Below, in pieces: positions 17,506-26,097 of a DNA stretch of 64,000 nt. The stretch comes from Mesorhizobium sp. 131-2-1. GTDB lineage: Bacteria; Pseudomonadota; Alphaproteobacteria; Rhizobiales; Rhizobiaceae. The DNA is taken from contig NZ_AP023247.1 in NCBI RefSeq assembly GCF_016756535.1, positions 4,464,501 to 4,528,500 on the forward strand, in the 5' to 3' direction. Both the position numbers and the translations under genes were made by a program. How positions within the stretch are numbered: the stretch's first letter is position 1; every line of letters starts with the position of its first letter. The notes beneath the pieces were generated by a model that was not told where the DNA came from, did no database searches, and saw only the letters and a list, made by a program, of their open reading frames with translations.

Positions 17506-18039
17506 ATGGCAATCCGTGATCTCATTCCCTGGGGCCGGGAGAGCAGCCAGCTCTCCGACATGTATCGCGATCTCCAGCGGGGGGGCGACCCCTTCATGAC
17601 GCTGCATCGCGAGATGAACCGCCTGTTCGACGATGCCATGCGCGGCTTCGAAACGCGCATGCCGTCCTTCGGCGGGGCCTTTGCCGGGCAAGCCTGGCCA
17701 AGCGTGGAAATCTCCGACAGCGAGACGGACATCCACGTGACCGCCGAGATTCCCGGCATGGAGGAAAAGGACATCGAGGTGCTGCTTGACGACGGCGTGC
17801 TGACGCTGCGCGGCGAGAAGCGCGCCGAGACTGAGGACAAGGGCAAGCAATTCTCCGAACGCTTCTACGGCCGCTTCGAGCGGCGCATCCCGCTCGGCTA
17901 CGAAGTCGAGGAGGACAAGGTCCACGCCAACTTCCGCAACGGCGTGCTCACGGTGACGCTGCCCAAGACCAAGCGCGCCCAGACCAAGGCCAGGCGCATT
18001 GCCGTCAACGAAGGCAAGGCAAGCAGCGCCAAGCATTGA
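17506..18039 (+). CDS. Hsp20/alpha-crystallin small heat-shock protein
   Basis: This 177-residue protein has an alpha-crystallin domain from about residue 65 (PSVEISDSETDIHVTAEIPGMEEKDIEV) through RRIPLGYEVEEDKVHANFRNGVLTVTLPK, which includes the signature A-x-F-x-N-G-V-L. The N-terminal arm contains DPFMTLHREMNRLFDD, and the basic tail lacks a clear I-x-I. It is a cytoplasmic ATP-independent chaperone that holds unfolding proteins. AGGAGG precedes the ATG. I could not confirm a ROSE-type RNA thermometer in its leader. Confidence 0.95.
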   Translation: MAIRDLIPWGRESSQLSDMYRDLQRGGDPFMTLHREMNRLFDDAMRGFETRMPSFGGAFAGQAWPSVEISDSETDIHVTAEIPGMEEKDIEVLLDDGVLTLRGEKRAETEDKGKQFSERFYGRFERRIPLGYEVEEDKVHANFRNGVLTVTLPKTKRAQTKARRIAVNEGKASSAKH

Positions 18040-18105
18040 GGCATGTCGGCGGGGAGATGGACGACGGGCGCCTCGCGCGCGCCCCGTCGTCTTCCGTCCG
18101 CGTCT

Positions 18106-18735
18106 TCAGGCGCTGGAATGCGGATCGATGCTATAGGGATGGACGGGATAGCCAGGACCGACAGCGTCTCGCACGCGACTCGTCCAGGCAAGGACCGCCG
18201 GATAGTCGGTCAGCAGTAAGCCGCAATCCTCGGCCCTATGGCTGTAGGCATAGACCGCGATGTCGGCGATGGTGAGGGTGTCGCCGACAAGGAACGCAGC
18301 GCCGGCGAGGCTGCGCTCCAGCGCCGCCAGCGTGCGCGCGCCTGCTTCGCGCTTGCCCGCAACCATCGCCTGGTGGCGCTCCAGCCGCCCGGTCAGCGTC
18401 CAGTAGCGCAGCGAGCCGATCACCGGCTCGACATAATACTGCTCGAAGAACAGCCATTGCATCACCTTGGCGCGGAGAAGCCGGTCTGCCGGCAGATAGG
18501 ATGTGCCCTCCGCAACGCAGACGAGGATCGCGTTGGACTCGGCGATCGCCTGGCCATTCTCAACGGCGAGCACCGGCACGGCGCCGGCCGGGTTGAGCTT
18601 GAGGAAAGCCTCCGTGTGGCTCTCGCCCTCGAAGATCGAGACGATGCGGGTTTCGTAGGCGATGCCGAGCAACCCGAGAAGGACCCTCACCTTCCAGCCA
18701 TTCTGCGATGGCAGATAATCGTAAAGCGTGAGCAT
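18106..18735 (-). CDS. Glutathione S-transferase family protein
   Basis: This 209-residue protein has a thioredoxin-like N-terminal domain (LYDYLPSQNGWKVRVLLGLLG, NPAGAVPVLAVENG with the cis-proline, ESNAILVCVAEG) and a helical C-terminal domain including FLVGDTLTIADIAVYAYSH. These are the glutathione-binding and N-capping motifs of cytosolic GSTs. The reaction is probably glutathione conjugation or reduction; the substrate is unknown. It stands alone, convergent with hsp20. Confidence 0.9.
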   Translation of the reverse strand: MLTLYDYLPSQNGWKVRVLLGLLGIAYETRIVSIFEGESHTEAFLKLNPAGAVPVLAVENGQAIAESNAILVCVAEGTSYLPADRLLRAKVMQWLFFEQYYVEPVIGSLRYWTLTGRLERHQAMVAGKREAGARTLAALERSLAGAAFLVGDTLTIADIAVYAYSHRAEDCGLLLTDYPAVLAWTSRVRDAVGPGYPVHPYSIDPHSSA

Positions 18736-18818
18736 GACGAGGCCTCTTGTGAACCGGGATGGCTTCGCATGGCGCAGGGGTGTGCGCCACCCGATTTATG
18801 CGTCGTCGGAAGCCGCCC

Positions 18819-19919
18819 TCACCCCCGCTTCTCGATATCGGCAGCCACGGCCATCGCCTCCAGGCCGATCTCGCGCAGCAGACCGGTCACCGGATTGTGG
18901 AAGCCGACGAGATAGAGGCTGAGCTCGGAGGCGCGGGCGTTGACGCCGCTCTTTGGCGGCCTGATCTCCGCCGGCAGGAACTTGTCGTAGGCCGGGCGAT
19001 AACCGGTGGCGAGGATGACGGCGTCGAACTCCTCCTGCCGGCCGTCGACGAAGGTGGCGCCACTTTCGCCGAAGCGCTTGATATCGGGTGCCACCTTGAT
19101 TTTGCCGGCCTTGATCGCCGCCACCGTGCCGACATCGATGACCGGGATGCGCCCGGCGTCGATCTGTTTCAGGATGCCCTCCTTCGGCCTGACGATGCCG
19201 TATTTCTCGAGCTTGCCCAGCGCCAGGTCGAGGATGATCGGGAACATCCGGTCGTTGAGGCCCTGCGGCATCGGCCGGCTGGCGATGCCCACCATCTGGA
19301 TCGGCACGCCGAACAGCTGGCGCGGCACGATGTGGACGCCCTTGCGCACCGACAGCGTGGGGTGGGCGCCTGACTCGGCAAGGTCGAGCGCGATCTCGGC
19401 GCCGGTGTTGCCCATGCCGACGACGAGCACCTTCTTAGCCACATAAGGGGCCGCCTCGGTATAGTCGGCGCTGTGCAGCACCTTGCCCTTGAAGGCTTCG
19501 ATCTCGGGAAAAGAGGGAACGATGGGTTGTGCATTGTTGCCGCTGGCGACGACGACATGGCGCGCCGTCAGCGCGTCGGATCCGGTCTCGACCCGGAAGC
19601 CGTCCGCGTCGTGGCGGATGGTGTCGACCGTCACGCCGAAGCGTGGCCTGAGTTCGAAACGCTCGGCATAGGCGTCGAGATAGGCGACCACCTTCTCGCG
19701 CGGCACGTAGCGCGGATGGTCACTCGGAAACGGCACGAAGGGCAGCGAGGAGAACGACTTCACCGTATGCAGATGCAGCCGCCGGTAATGCCGCCGCCAG
19801 GCCGGCGCCACCTCCGCGGCCTTTTCGAGCATGATGAAATCGACCCCTGCCCGCCGCAGGCAGGCGCCTACGGCAAGACCGGCCGGCCCGGCGCCGACAA
19901 TCACGACATTGGTATCCAA
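18819..19919 (-). CDS. FAD/NADPH monooxygenase (YUCCA/FMO-like)
   Basis: This 366-residue flavoprotein has the FAD motif VVIVGAGPAGLAVG at residues 5-18, the FMO-identifying FKGKVLHSADY around residue 150, and the NADPH motif VLVVGMGNTGAEIA near 170. A late ILATGYRPAY is typical of the family. The start is a TTG at 19919, set by GGGAGGGGAGG just upstream; the next ATG would delete the FAD motif. It probably oxygenates a small soft nucleophile or carbonyl substrate. Bacterial relatives are largely uncharacterised. Confidence 0.9.
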   Translation of the reverse strand: MDTNVVIVGAGPAGLAVGACLRRAGVDFIMLEKAAEVAPAWRRHYRRLHLHTVKSFSSLPFVPFPSDHPRYVPREKVVAYLDAYAERFELRPRFGVTVDTIRHDADGFRVETGSDALTARHVVVASGNNAQPIVPSFPEIEAFKGKVLHSADYTEAAPYVAKKVLVVGMGNTGAEIALDLAESGAHPTLSVRKGVHIVPRQLFGVPIQMVGIASRPMPQGLNDRMFPIILDLALGKLEKYGIVRPKEGILKQIDAGRIPVIDVGTVAAIKAGKIKVAPDIKRFGESGATFVDGRQEEFDAVILATGYRPAYDKFLPAEIRPPKSGVNARASELSLYLVGFHNPVTGLLREIGLEAMAVAADIEKRG

Positions 19920-19990
19920 GCGTTTTCCTCCCCTCCCAGGTCATGGCAGGCTATGACGGGAGGTGTAGGCGGGACAAGTGGGGCTGCGCT

Positions 19991-20030
19991 CCGTCTCCCT
20001 CTTGTGGGGGAGGAGGCGGGATGGGGAGAG
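19991..20030. repeat. Degenerate RIME-like palindrome
   Basis: CTCCCTCTTGTGGGGGAGGAGGCGGGATGGGGAGAG resembles one half of the CTCCCC...GGGGAG intergenic palindromes, with decayed stems. It sits just after the stop of the LuxR-type gene and just upstream of the monooxygenase gene. Confidence 0.5.
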
Positions 20031-20039
20031 CGAGGCTTC

Positions 20040-21485
20040 TCAGCCCAGCCCCGCCAGCTTCGCCGCGGTGCGGATGGCTTTGACGGCCCCCGGGTTGGTC
20101 ACGGGATAGCCCGAGATGAAGCCCTCGATGGAAAAGTCGGGGAACTCGGCGGCGAGCCGGGCCACATATCCGGCTGCCTCGGCGTCCTCGCCCGACGCGG
20201 CATGGGCGAGCGCCAGGAACATAAGCACATTGGGCGAGTCCGGCGTGCTTCTGCGCAAAGAAGCGATGGCTTCCCGGTGCCGGCCGGCGCAGAACAGGAC
20301 GCGGCCCTGCATGCCGAAATACCAGGGCGCGGCGAGCGGATTGAGGCGCATGGCGCGCTCCATGAGCAGGATCGCCTCGGCCGGGTCGCCGGCGACCAGC
20401 GCCTTGCTGCCGGCAAGCAACGCCAGCGTATCGGCATGGTTGGAGCCATATTCATAGGCCCGTTGGTAGGCGCGCTCCGCCGCCTCGAGGTCACCAAGGC
20501 ATCCCATGAGATCGCCAAGGCAGTTGCAAGCGCAACTGTCGGACGGATCGAGCCGGATCGCATTTTCGACCGCCGCGCGCCATTTCTCGATCGATCCCCT
20601 TGGATCGTGGCCAAAACAGTTGCCGGCCTGGATCGAGTAGGCATAGGCGAGCTCGGTCCAGGCCCTGACCAGCATCGGGTCGAGCTCCAGCGCGCGGGCA
20701 AACAGCCGGATCGCCTCCGCATTGCCGGCGCGGCTGAAGGTGTTGTGCTGCTCGACACCCAGCAGATAGAGATCATAGGCGCGCAGGCTGGCGGGCGGCT
20801 TACGGCGAACCGCGTTGCGCCCGATCGTGGCGATGGCTCCGAAACAGCCGGCGAGCACATTGATGACGCTTTCGGTCAGGCTGTCCTGCAGCGCGAAGAT
20901 ATCCTCGACCGGACGGTCGTAGCGCTCGCGCCACAGGCTGACGCCGGTCCCGGCGTCGGCAAGCTCCATCGTCAGCCGGACCCGCCGGTCGTCGGCGCGC
21001 AACTGGCCAGACAAGATGTAGGCAACGCCCAGCGCCCTGCCATCGGCGGCGAAGTCGGCCGGCTTGCTGCCCAGCGCCTTCATGGTGTGGAAGGCGATGA
21101 CCGGAAGGTCCGCATAGCGCGCAAGGTCCACGGTGATGTCCGACGACAGGCCGTCGGCGAAGCGGCGCCAGTGCTCTTCGGCGCTCAGGCATTCGATCGG
21201 GAATATCGCCAGCACCGGCGAGGCGCCGGGCAAGGCCGACGGCTTGTCCGACACGGCACCGGCGACGCCATTGACATGCGCGGCAAGCGCCACCTTGTTG
21301 CGGACGCCGAGCTTCTCGTAGATCGCGGCCAGATGGGTGCGCACGGTCGACGGCGCAATGAACAGCGCCTCGCCGATCTCGCGATAGGTCAGGCCGGCCG
21401 CGAATTTTTCGGCCACGACGCGCTCACGCTCGGACAGGACCGGCGAGGACGGTGAAGACATGGCCGCTGTAACGTTGTGGTTCAT
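20040..21485 (-). CDS. LuxR-type HTH regulator with TPR repeats
   Basis: This 481-residue protein has an N-terminal LuxR/GerE HTH (LSERERVVAEKFAAGLTYREIG, STVRTHLAAIYEKLGVRNK). The middle domain reads SPVLAIFPIECLSAEEHWRRFADGLSSDI, the beta-rich module often seen in adenylate-cyclase-associated TPR proteins. About eight helices of TPR follow, including LFARALELDPMLVRAWTELAYA. It has no phosphoacceptor domain. The start at 21485 has AAGGGA 6 bases upstream. It shares its middle/TPR architecture with the gene at 22720-24252 but has a different DNA-binding head. Confidence 0.85.
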   Translation of the reverse strand: MNHNVTAAMSSPSSPVLSERERVVAEKFAAGLTYREIGEALFIAPSTVRTHLAAIYEKLGVRNKVALAAHVNGVAGAVSDKPSALPGASPVLAIFPIECLSAEEHWRRFADGLSSDITVDLARYADLPVIAFHTMKALGSKPADFAADGRALGVAYILSGQLRADDRRVRLTMELADAGTGVSLWRERYDRPVEDIFALQDSLTESVINVLAGCFGAIATIGRNAVRRKPPASLRAYDLYLLGVEQHNTFSRAGNAEAIRLFARALELDPMLVRAWTELAYAYSIQAGNCFGHDPRGSIEKWRAAVENAIRLDPSDSCACNCLGDLMGCLGDLEAAERAYQRAYEYGSNHADTLALLAGSKALVAGDPAEAILLMERAMRLNPLAAPWYFGMQGRVLFCAGRHREAIASLRRSTPDSPNVLMFLALAHAASGEDAEAAGYVARLAAEFPDFSIEGFISGYPVTNPGAVKAIRTAAKLAGLG

Positions 21486-21648
21486 GCCGATCCCTTGCCC
21501 GCGGACGCACGCGCTATCAACGCCTGCCGCGACAAAATACTACAAATGCAGGACCCAAAACACCGCATCTGGCCGATGGCTCGCCAGCCGCTGGAGGTCC
21601 AGGCTCCCCGTATACCCTCCAACGCGGGTCCATGCCGAGGAGCCGATC

Positions 21649-21891
21649 ATGAAAACGATGCTGAACACCATTTCCGAACTCTACGGCGCCGTGCGGCTGG
21701 ATGTCCTCCAGCCGGCGGCCGGAGAACGCCTCTTCCCGCAAAGCGGCCTGTTCACAGCCTGGAGCGAGCGGGCGCGGTTTCGCGAAGACCTGGCGCTCAA
21801 GGCCAGGGACACGCCGCATCTCATCGGCGACATCGGCCTGACCATGGCCGATGTGCGGGCGGAACTCGCCAAGCCGTTCTGGCGCCGATGA
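21649..21891 (+). CDS. DUF1127 family small protein
   Basis: This 80-residue protein ends with DIGLTMADVRAELAKPFWRR, the hallmark of alphaproteobacterial DUF1127 proteins. The N-terminus (MKTMLNTISELYGAVRLD) is less conserved. The ATG at 21649 follows GAGGAGCC. Some DUF1127 proteins bind RNA or affect RNA turnover and stress physiology, but this longer member is uncharacterised. It lies divergent from the LuxR/TPR regulator. Confidence 0.8.
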   Translation: MKTMLNTISELYGAVRLDVLQPAAGERLFPQSGLFTAWSERARFREDLALKARDTPHLIGDIGLTMADVRAELAKPFWRR

Positions 21892-21953
21892 GGAGCTGCG
21901 GCACTCGCACAGGGGTACAAGCTCGCTACGGTCTGCAATCTTGGGAGGTTTCC

Positions 21954-22259
21954 ATGCGACGTGTTTCCATAGTGCTGGCATGCGCGATACTGGGTTCGTC
22001 CGCCTCATCGCCGTCATTCGCAAGCGGCTGCAGGCAGTTGCTGGAATCGGATGTGAAGATCGCCAGCATGCGTCTTTATGCCGACATCCTGGCCAATGCC
22101 GCACGCAATGGCTGGGACTACGCACCCGATGCGATCGTCAGCGGCTCGAAGCGGCATTTCGACGAGATGAAGCAGCAGTTGACCGCCGTCGGCTATGAGA
22201 TCGTCCCCGTCGGCGCCCGTCCGCACTGTCCCCGCTTCGACGCGCTGGCGAGCGAATAG
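21954..22259 (+). CDS. Small exported hypothetical protein
   Basis: This 101-residue protein begins with the signal peptide MRRVSIVLACAILGSSASS, with a likely cut after SFA. The mature part contains two cysteines (SGCRQLL and RPHCPRF) that may form a disulfide in the periplasm, and a central helix KRHFDEMKQQLTAVGYEI. The start has GGGAGG 6 bases upstream. No family recognised. It is the middle one of three small genes between the two TPR regulators. Confidence 0.65.
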   Translation: MRRVSIVLACAILGSSASSPSFASGCRQLLESDVKIASMRLYADILANAARNGWDYAPDAIVSGSKRHFDEMKQQLTAVGYEIVPVGARPHCPRFDALASE

Positions 22260-22412
22260 CAACCAAAAGGCCGGGGTCGCCAGGCGGCGGCGTCGAGAGC
22301 CGATTTCAGCAAAATATCAGCAGCCGTTCAGGACAGCGAGCACCCGTTGCGGCAATGCTGAAGCAATACAGGCCGATGAGCGACCGTGAACCACTGATCC
22401 TGGAGATCGATC

Positions 22413-22655
22413 ATGCGTGAGAAAGCTGAGGGAGCGCGTTGGTCCTCGATGCTGGCGCAGGAGGAAACGCAGCGCATCCTGTCGATGGGCGTCGCCGGGC
22501 TCATCTGCGGGGAAGCCAATGAGATGCTGGCCTATTTCGAACGGCAGGCGCCTTGCGAGACGGCAGCCCCATCCGGCAAACGGCCGGGGCTATGGCCTCG
22601 GATTCGCCATGTCCTGCCGCACGGTGTTTTTCCGGGGACATTCTTTCGGGCTTGA
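22413..22655 (+). CDS. Small hypothetical protein
   Basis: This 80-residue ORF begins MREKAEGARWSSMLAQEETQ and continues ILSMGVAGLICGEANEMLAYFERQ. GGAG lies 7 bases before the ATG. The first half looks like a coding helical region, while the last 25 residues are Pro/Arg/Phe-rich and less convincing. It is collinear with, and 64 bp upstream of, the winged-helix/TPR regulator. No family recognised. Confidence 0.45.
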   Translation: MREKAEGARWSSMLAQEETQRILSMGVAGLICGEANEMLAYFERQAPCETAAPSGKRPGLWPRIRHVLPHGVFPGTFFRA

Positions 22656-22719
22656 CCTTGCCGGCATTCTGCCGCTCCGATAGTCGCCGCGCGAATGGGC
22701 ACGGCGATGGGGCAAGGGC

Positions 22720-24252
22720 TTGTCGCAACAGGTCGGCAACGCGGTTCTCGATCTTGACCTGGGCACGCTCAGGCGTGACGGCGAGATTGTGCCGATCCGG
22801 CCGAAAACCTTCGACCTTCTGGCGTTTCTGATACGCAATTCCGGGCGGGTGCTGAGCAAGGACGAGTTGCTGCAGGCTGTCTGGCCAGGCATCATCGCCA
22901 CCGAGGATTCGCTCACCCAGTGCATTCGCGACGCGCGCAAATCGATCGGTGACGAGGCGCAGGCACTGATCCGTACCGTTCCCCGGCGCGGCTATCTGTT
23001 CCAGGTCGCGGAAACCCGGCCCACCGATCCGCCTGCGCAGATGGCGGCTCAAGCGGGACGCGCGGCCGAACCGATGGTCGCCATCCTGCCGTTCCGCGTG
23101 GAAGCCGACGACACCACCGGCAAGGTGCTGTTCGACGGCGCGGTCGAGGAAATCACCAACGCGCTGTCATACTTCAAGACCGTCGCGGTGCTGGCACGCC
23201 ATTCGGCCTTCGTGCTGGCCGAGCATTGGACGGAGGATATCAACGCGACCGCCTTGCGGCTTGGCGCCGACTATATCGCGGAAGGCAGCGTGGAATCCGC
23301 CGGGGATGGCTACAGCGCTCGCGTCGTGCTTACCGAGACGATATCCGGCCGTCGCGTCTGGACACAGAGTTTCACATTCGCCAAAGGCGAGATCTTCGCC
23401 TTCCAGAGGACGGTCGCCCAACGGATCGCGACGGCGCTTGTGGCCAATATTGAAAACGCCGTCATGCGCCGCGGCCAGCCCGCTTCGGCCGCAAATGTCG
23501 AGGCCTATCTCCACCTGCTGCGTGGCATGGCCCTGCTGCGCAGCTATGGCGACGGGGTGAACGAGGAGGCGCGCGCGCATCTGCTCAAGGCGCTCGAACG
23601 CGACCCGAATTCGGGCCTGGCGCATGCCTATCTGGCGCTCGCCGATTTGATCATAGGAGGCTATTCCGGCGCGCCGCGCGCCGTGCTCGACCAGGCGCGC
23701 GACCGGGCGCTGCATGCCATTGCGCTCAGCCCCGACGAGGGGCGATGCCACAGGATCCTGGCGCTGACCCTGCTCTACCGGGGTTGCGACGAGTACGACG
23801 CCGCCGAGAAGCATTTCGCCCGCGCGCTGGACCTCAATCCCTATGATGCCGACACGCTCGCCCAGACCGGCTACTTCAAGGCGCTGCGCGGCGATGGCGA
23901 AGCCGGGCTGGCCCTGCTCGACCAGGCTTTCCAGCTCAACCCGATGCATCCGAGCTGGTACTATTTCGACCGAGGCGTAGCCTTGTTCATTGCTGGACGC
24001 TACCGCGAGGCCGCAACCTCCTTCTCCTCCCTGCCGCGCAAGAGTGTCTGGCAATGGGCGCGACTGGCGGCTTGCCACGCGCTCGACGGCGACACCGAGA
24101 AAGCCAGGGCTTGCGTCAGGGAAGGCCGCGCGCTGGATTCCGGCCTGACCATGGCGGAAATCCTTGGAGACCTGCGCATGGAGTGCGCCGAGGACTGTGA
24201 ACGGTTGCGGATCGGTCTCGAGCGGGCCGGCTGGGACAACACGGCGGCATAG
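22720..24252 (+). CDS. OmpR/CadC-type winged-helix regulator with TPR repeats
   Basis: This 510-residue protein has an N-terminal OmpR-like winged helix (RRDGEIVPIRPKTFDLLAFL, VLSKDELLQAVWPG, DSLTQCIRDARKSIGD, IRTVPRRGYLF). A MVAILPFRVEADD domain and TPR helices follow (KALERDPNSGLAHAYLALAD, ARALDLNPYDADTL). No receiver or transmembrane segment is present, so it is a soluble one-component regulator. The start is TTG at 22720; no in-frame ATG precedes it without disturbing the wing. Its body resembles the LuxR-headed protein at 20040-21485. Confidence 0.85.
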   Translation: MSQQVGNAVLDLDLGTLRRDGEIVPIRPKTFDLLAFLIRNSGRVLSKDELLQAVWPGIIATEDSLTQCIRDARKSIGDEAQALIRTVPRRGYLFQVAETRPTDPPAQMAAQAGRAAEPMVAILPFRVEADDTTGKVLFDGAVEEITNALSYFKTVAVLARHSAFVLAEHWTEDINATALRLGADYIAEGSVESAGDGYSARVVLTETISGRRVWTQSFTFAKGEIFAFQRTVAQRIATALVANIENAVMRRGQPASAANVEAYLHLLRGMALLRSYGDGVNEEARAHLLKALERDPNSGLAHAYLALADLIIGGYSGAPRAVLDQARDRALHAIALSPDEGRCHRILALTLLYRGCDEYDAAEKHFARALDLNPYDADTLAQTGYFKALRGDGEAGLALLDQAFQLNPMHPSWYYFDRGVALFIAGRYREAATSFSSLPRKSVWQWARLAACHALDGDTEKARACVREGRALDSGLTMAEILGDLRMECAEDCERLRIGLERAGWDNTAA

Positions 24253-24326
24253 CCAGCCCGCCGCGCAACAGGCATGATGCGGCGATCGCCCGCCGAATCG
24301 GGCTCCATTGCCAGTCCGCGGGGCCC

Positions 24327-24926
24327 ATGAAACCAGCCATCGTCTTGCCTTTGCTCGCGGCCATGCTGCCGTTCGCACCGGCGCGGGCCGGCGACTGGAA
24401 GCCGGTAGAAAAGGTCGAGACCTACGCCATCTCCGGCCAGACCCCGCCCGAGCTCTACGCTTCGATCGGCGAAAAAGGCCCGCTCATCGGCGACAGCAAG
24501 AAGCGCGTCATCGCGCACACCAATTTCAAGCTGACCTGGACCCGCGACTACCAACCGCGAGGCGGCGCCTGCATGCTGAAAACGGCGCGGCCGAAGCTCA
24601 CCATCACCTACACGCTGCCGAAGCCGGTCGGCCCGCTGCCGCCGGGCCTGCAGAAACGCTGGGACAGCTTCGCCGCCGGCCTTGCCGCGCATGAGAAGGT
24701 GCATGGCGGGCAGATCATCGACATGGTGCAAAAGATCGAGGCGCTGAGCGTAGGGCTGACCGTCGCCGACGACCCTGCCTGCAAGAAGATCAGGACCGAG
24801 CTCACCGCACGGCTTGCCGCACTTTCACAAGCGCAACGCCAGGCCAGCCGCGACTTCGACCGCATCGAGTTCGGGCCCGGCGGCAATCTGCAGAGGCTGG
24901 TGTTGGCGTTTGTGAATGGGGAGTAG
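24327..24926 (+). CDS. DUF922-type secreted zinc protease
   Basis: This 199-residue protein has a signal peptide (MKPAIVLPLLAAMLPFAPARA) followed by a DUF922 domain: YAISGQTPPELYASIGEKGP at the start and LAAHEKVHGG around residue 130, which gives the H-E-x-x-H zinc motif. It should be periplasmic. Peptidase activity is predicted for the family, and the substrates are unknown. The length is usual for the group. Confidence 0.88.
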   Translation: MKPAIVLPLLAAMLPFAPARAGDWKPVEKVETYAISGQTPPELYASIGEKGPLIGDSKKRVIAHTNFKLTWTRDYQPRGGACMLKTARPKLTITYTLPKPVGPLPPGLQKRWDSFAAGLAAHEKVHGGQIIDMVQKIEALSVGLTVADDPACKKIRTELTARLAALSQAQRQASRDFDRIEFGPGGNLQRLVLAFVNGE

Positions 24927-24971
24927 ATGGCGACGGAGCTTTTTTGCAAGAAGAGAGCCGCCGGCGAAGCT

Positions 24972-25000
24972 GCCAATCTCCCCCCTTGCGGGGGAGATGG
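24972..25000. repeat. RIME-like palindrome, single copy
   Basis: AATCTCCCCCCTTGCGGGGGAGAT forms a hairpin of the intergenic CTCCCC...GGGGAG family. It abuts the first remaining codons of the DUF559 fragment directly. Confidence 0.75.
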
Positions 25001-25257
25001 GAATGAGCTTCCGCCGGCAAGTACCGATCGGGCCCTACATCGTCGACTTTGCCTGTCCGCTTCACCATCTGGTCGTGGAAGTTGACGGCAGCCAGCACGC
25101 GGATGCCGAACACCTCGAGCGTGACGCTGCGCGAAGCGCTTATCTGGAAGCGAGCGGCTGGACCATCCTCCGGTTCTGGAACGACGACGTCGTCCGCGAC
25201 ATCGACAATGTCTGCCAGCACATTGTCATCGAAGCCGGCCTAGCCGGCGGACCCTGA
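24997..25257 (+). pseudogene. 5'-truncated DUF559 (nuclease-like) gene
   Basis: The 86-residue remnant reads MSFRRQVPIGPYIVDFAC, LVVEVDGSQHADAE and GWTILRFWNDDV, the core of DUF559 proteins, which share the fold and acidic/Gln residues of Vsr/restriction-like endonucleases. The usual N-terminal 30-40 residues with the first helix are missing. In their place lies a RIME-like palindrome ending at the first codon, so a repeat insertion or deletion removed the 5' end. The fragment might be translated from the ATG at 24997 or 25003 but lacks part of the fold. Confidence 0.65.
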
Positions 25258-25270
25258 CGAGGACCACCAA

Positions 25271-25975
25271 TCAGATCGCGCGAATAATGCCGCCGTCGAC
25301 GCGGATGTTCTGGCCGGTGATGTAGCCGGCGCCGTCGGAGGCGAGGAAGGCGATGGTCGCGGCGATCTCCTCGCTGGTGCCATAGCGCTGCATCGGCACG
25401 CTCTCGCGGCGCTCCTCGGTGGTGGGCAGGCTGTCGATCCAGCCGGGAAGCACGTTGTTCATGCGCACATTGTCGGCGGCATAGGTGTTGGCGAAGATCT
25501 TGGTGTAGGCGGCGAGACCGGCCCGGAACACGGCCGAGGTCGGGAACATCGGGCTTGGCTCGACCACCCACGCGGTCGAGATGTTGATGATGGCGCCGGC
25601 CTTCTGCCTGACCATGTGCGGCGCCACGATGCGGACCGGCCGGATGACGTTCATCAGATAGACGTCGAGCCCGGTGTGCCATTGCTCGTCGGTGATCTCG
25701 AGGATCGGCGCGCGCGGCCCGTGGCCGCCGCTGTTGACCAGGACGTCGACGCGGCCGAAGCGTTCGAGCGTCAGGTCGGCAAGGCGCTGAAGATCCTCGT
25801 TCGACTGGTTGGATCCGGTGACGCCGAGGCCGCCGAGCTCCTTGGCCAGGGCCTCGCCCTTGCCGGACGACGACAGGATCGCGACCTTGAAGCCGTCGGC
25901 GGCCAGGCGCCTTGCCGCCGCCGCGCCCATGCCGCTGCCGCCGGCAACGACGACAGCTACTTTTTCTACACTCAT
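25271..25975 (-). CDS. SDR-family protein with atypical active site
   Basis: This 234-residue SDR has the coenzyme motif VVAGGSGMGAAAARRL, then VDVLVNSGG and a C-terminal YITGQNIRVDGG. Where classical enzymes carry Tyr-x-x-x-Lys it has S-A-V-F-R (in FPTSAVFRAGL), so both catalytic residues are replaced while the upstream Ser (NISTAW) remains. It may be a divergent reductase or a non-catalytic binder. It is divergently transcribed from a LysR-type gene that probably controls it. Confidence 0.85.
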   Translation of the reverse strand: MSVEKVAVVVAGGSGMGAAAARRLAADGFKVAILSSSGKGEALAKELGGLGVTGSNQSNEDLQRLADLTLERFGRVDVLVNSGGHGPRAPILEITDEQWHTGLDVYLMNVIRPVRIVAPHMVRQKAGAIINISTAWVVEPSPMFPTSAVFRAGLAAYTKIFANTYAADNVRMNNVLPGWIDSLPTTEERRESVPMQRYGTSEEIAATIAFLASDGAGYITGQNIRVDGGIIRAI

Positions 25976-26049
25976 CGCGTCTTCCTTTCAGGATTGGTTT
26001 TCGGCCTGTACCACCATTGATCACAACGTGTTATATTCGGCTTTTGCCG

Positions 26050-26063
26050 CTGGTTCGAACCAG
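26050..26063. promoter_or_regulatory. Perfect 14-bp palindrome in SDR/LysR divergent promoter
   Basis: CTGGTTCGAACCAG is a perfect palindrome located 35 bp before the LysR start and 75 bp before the SDR start. LysR-type regulators commonly bind interrupted palindromes in such divergent gaps, so this is the best candidate site. Assignment is by position only. Confidence 0.55.
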
Positions 26064-26097
26064 AAAGCCTGAAATCAGACTGTAGAAAAACTGCTCG

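Noticed and set aside
19473..21455. 660-codon + strand frame opposite the monooxygenase and LuxR/TPR genes
   Set aside because: It spans two genes and an intergenic repeat and lacks any recognisable motif, so it is a shadow.
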